From Bacteroidales bacterium 45-6 (GTDB lineage: Bacteria > Bacteroidota > Bacteroidia > Bacteroidales > Dysgonomonadaceae), in the NCBI GenBank assembly GCA_001897035.1, contig MKRS01000469.1:1-7804 (forward strand): a stretch of DNA of 7,804 bases, given 5' to 3'. Shown piece after piece: positions 7,702 to 7,804 of this stretch. Every line of letters starts with the position of its first letter. Position 1 is the stretch's first letter. Under the pieces are notes generated by a model. That model searched no databases. It had not been told where the DNA came from and was given only the letters and a program-made list of their open reading frames with translations. A program made the position numbers and the translations under genes.

Positions 7702-7732
7702 TTGGTCGTAGTTGAAAAAAGTTTTATCTTTG
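7702..7732 (+). promoter_or_regulatory. Bacteroidetes-type promoter firing out of the window
   Basis: A -33-like TTG (7702-7704) is separated by 20 bases from TATCTTTG (7725-7732), an exact match to the Bacteroidetes -7 consensus TAnnTTTG. It lies 13 bases beyond the stop of the primase-helicase gene and would start transcription near 7737-7740. This implies an independently transcribed gene just past the right edge. No convincing terminator hairpin separates it from the operon, so read-through is possible. Confidence 0.72.
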
Positions 7733-7750
7733 TCGTAAGCTAATCAAACT

Positions 7751-7783
7751 GCTCAAAGTGGAGCAAATTAGAGAAGTTATCTC
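7751..7783 (+). other. Two small potential hairpins in the promoter leader
   Basis: GCTC (7751-7754) pairs with GAGC (7761-7764) across a six-base loop, and GAGA (7771-7774) pairs with TCTC (7780-7783) across a five-base loop. Stems of four are short and could be coincidental. Neither is followed by a T-run. Apart from these, the promoter and the direct repeat, I see nothing else in 7690-7804. Confidence 0.25.
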
Positions 7784-7803
7784 GTTACTTATCCGTTACC
7801 TAT
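7783..7803 (+). repeat. Short direct repeat in the leader after the promoter
   Basis: CGTTACTTAT (7783-7792) is followed at an 11-base period by CGTTACCTAT (7794-7803), with one mismatch in ten. A third, weaker GTTA lies at 7776-7779. The array reaches the window edge, so more copies may follow. Such spaced repeats in a leader would suit a regulator or recombinase binding site; this is inference. Confidence 0.5.
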
Positions 7804-7804
7804 T

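Noticed and set aside
7690..7724. Possible terminator after the last operon gene
   Set aside because: The A-run followed by TTTT (7715-7725) has no G/C-rich stem. It looks like part of the promoter spacer and not an intrinsic terminator.
1..7804. CRISPR array, tRNA, rRNA or insertion sequence ends
   Set aside because: No regularly spaced long repeats, no cloverleaf or rRNA-like conserved sequence, and no transposase gene or terminal inverted repeats were seen.

Overview
The window reads as a stretch of a chromosomal defence island from a member of the Bacteroidota, probably Bacteroidales. The evidence is a Bacteroidetes-type promoter near the right end (TTG, 20-base spacer, TATCTTTG), almost no Shine-Dalgarno sequences before the genes, moderate-to-low G+C, and protein families common in that phylum. 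All genes lie on the + strand and are packed with 8-base overlaps or gaps of 9 and 14 bases, so 1-7689 looks like one operon that enters from the left.

Layout. Bases 2-55 hold the last 17 codons of an upstream gene. It overlaps a 324-residue protein (48-1022) that I assign to the DUF4868/KwaB family of the Kiwa antiphage system. This in turn overlaps a full-length type I restriction subunit HsdR (1015-4248) with an intact nuclease site and intact helicase motifs. No hsdM or hsdS is present, so the methylase and specificity subunits must lie outside the window, most likely upstream. Next come two RhuM-family genes. The first (4258-4527) is only the N-terminal, probably DNA-binding, third of the family and contains a perfect 11-base-arm palindrome. 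The second (4520-5539) is full length. The last gene (5554-7689) is a 711-residue fusion of a TOTE-type archaeo-eukaryotic primase domain with a superfamily 2 helicase.

Bases 7690-7804 are non-coding. They hold a convincing outward promoter followed by an 11-base direct repeat that runs into the window edge, so a separately transcribed gene should start just beyond.

Inferred working: the operon appears to combine several nucleic-acid-directed defence layers: type I restriction, a Kiwa-like effector, a primase-helicase conflict module and RhuM proteins of unknown function. The Kiwa-like gene sits immediately before hsdR and is visibly more AT-rich than it, which suggests a defence cassette inserted into a restriction operon. 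The most unusual points are this nesting, the in-frame 14-base repeat shared by the upstream gene's tail and the kwaB tail, the palindrome inside the truncated RhuM gene, and the repeated ATGNNTAA stop-start junctions.
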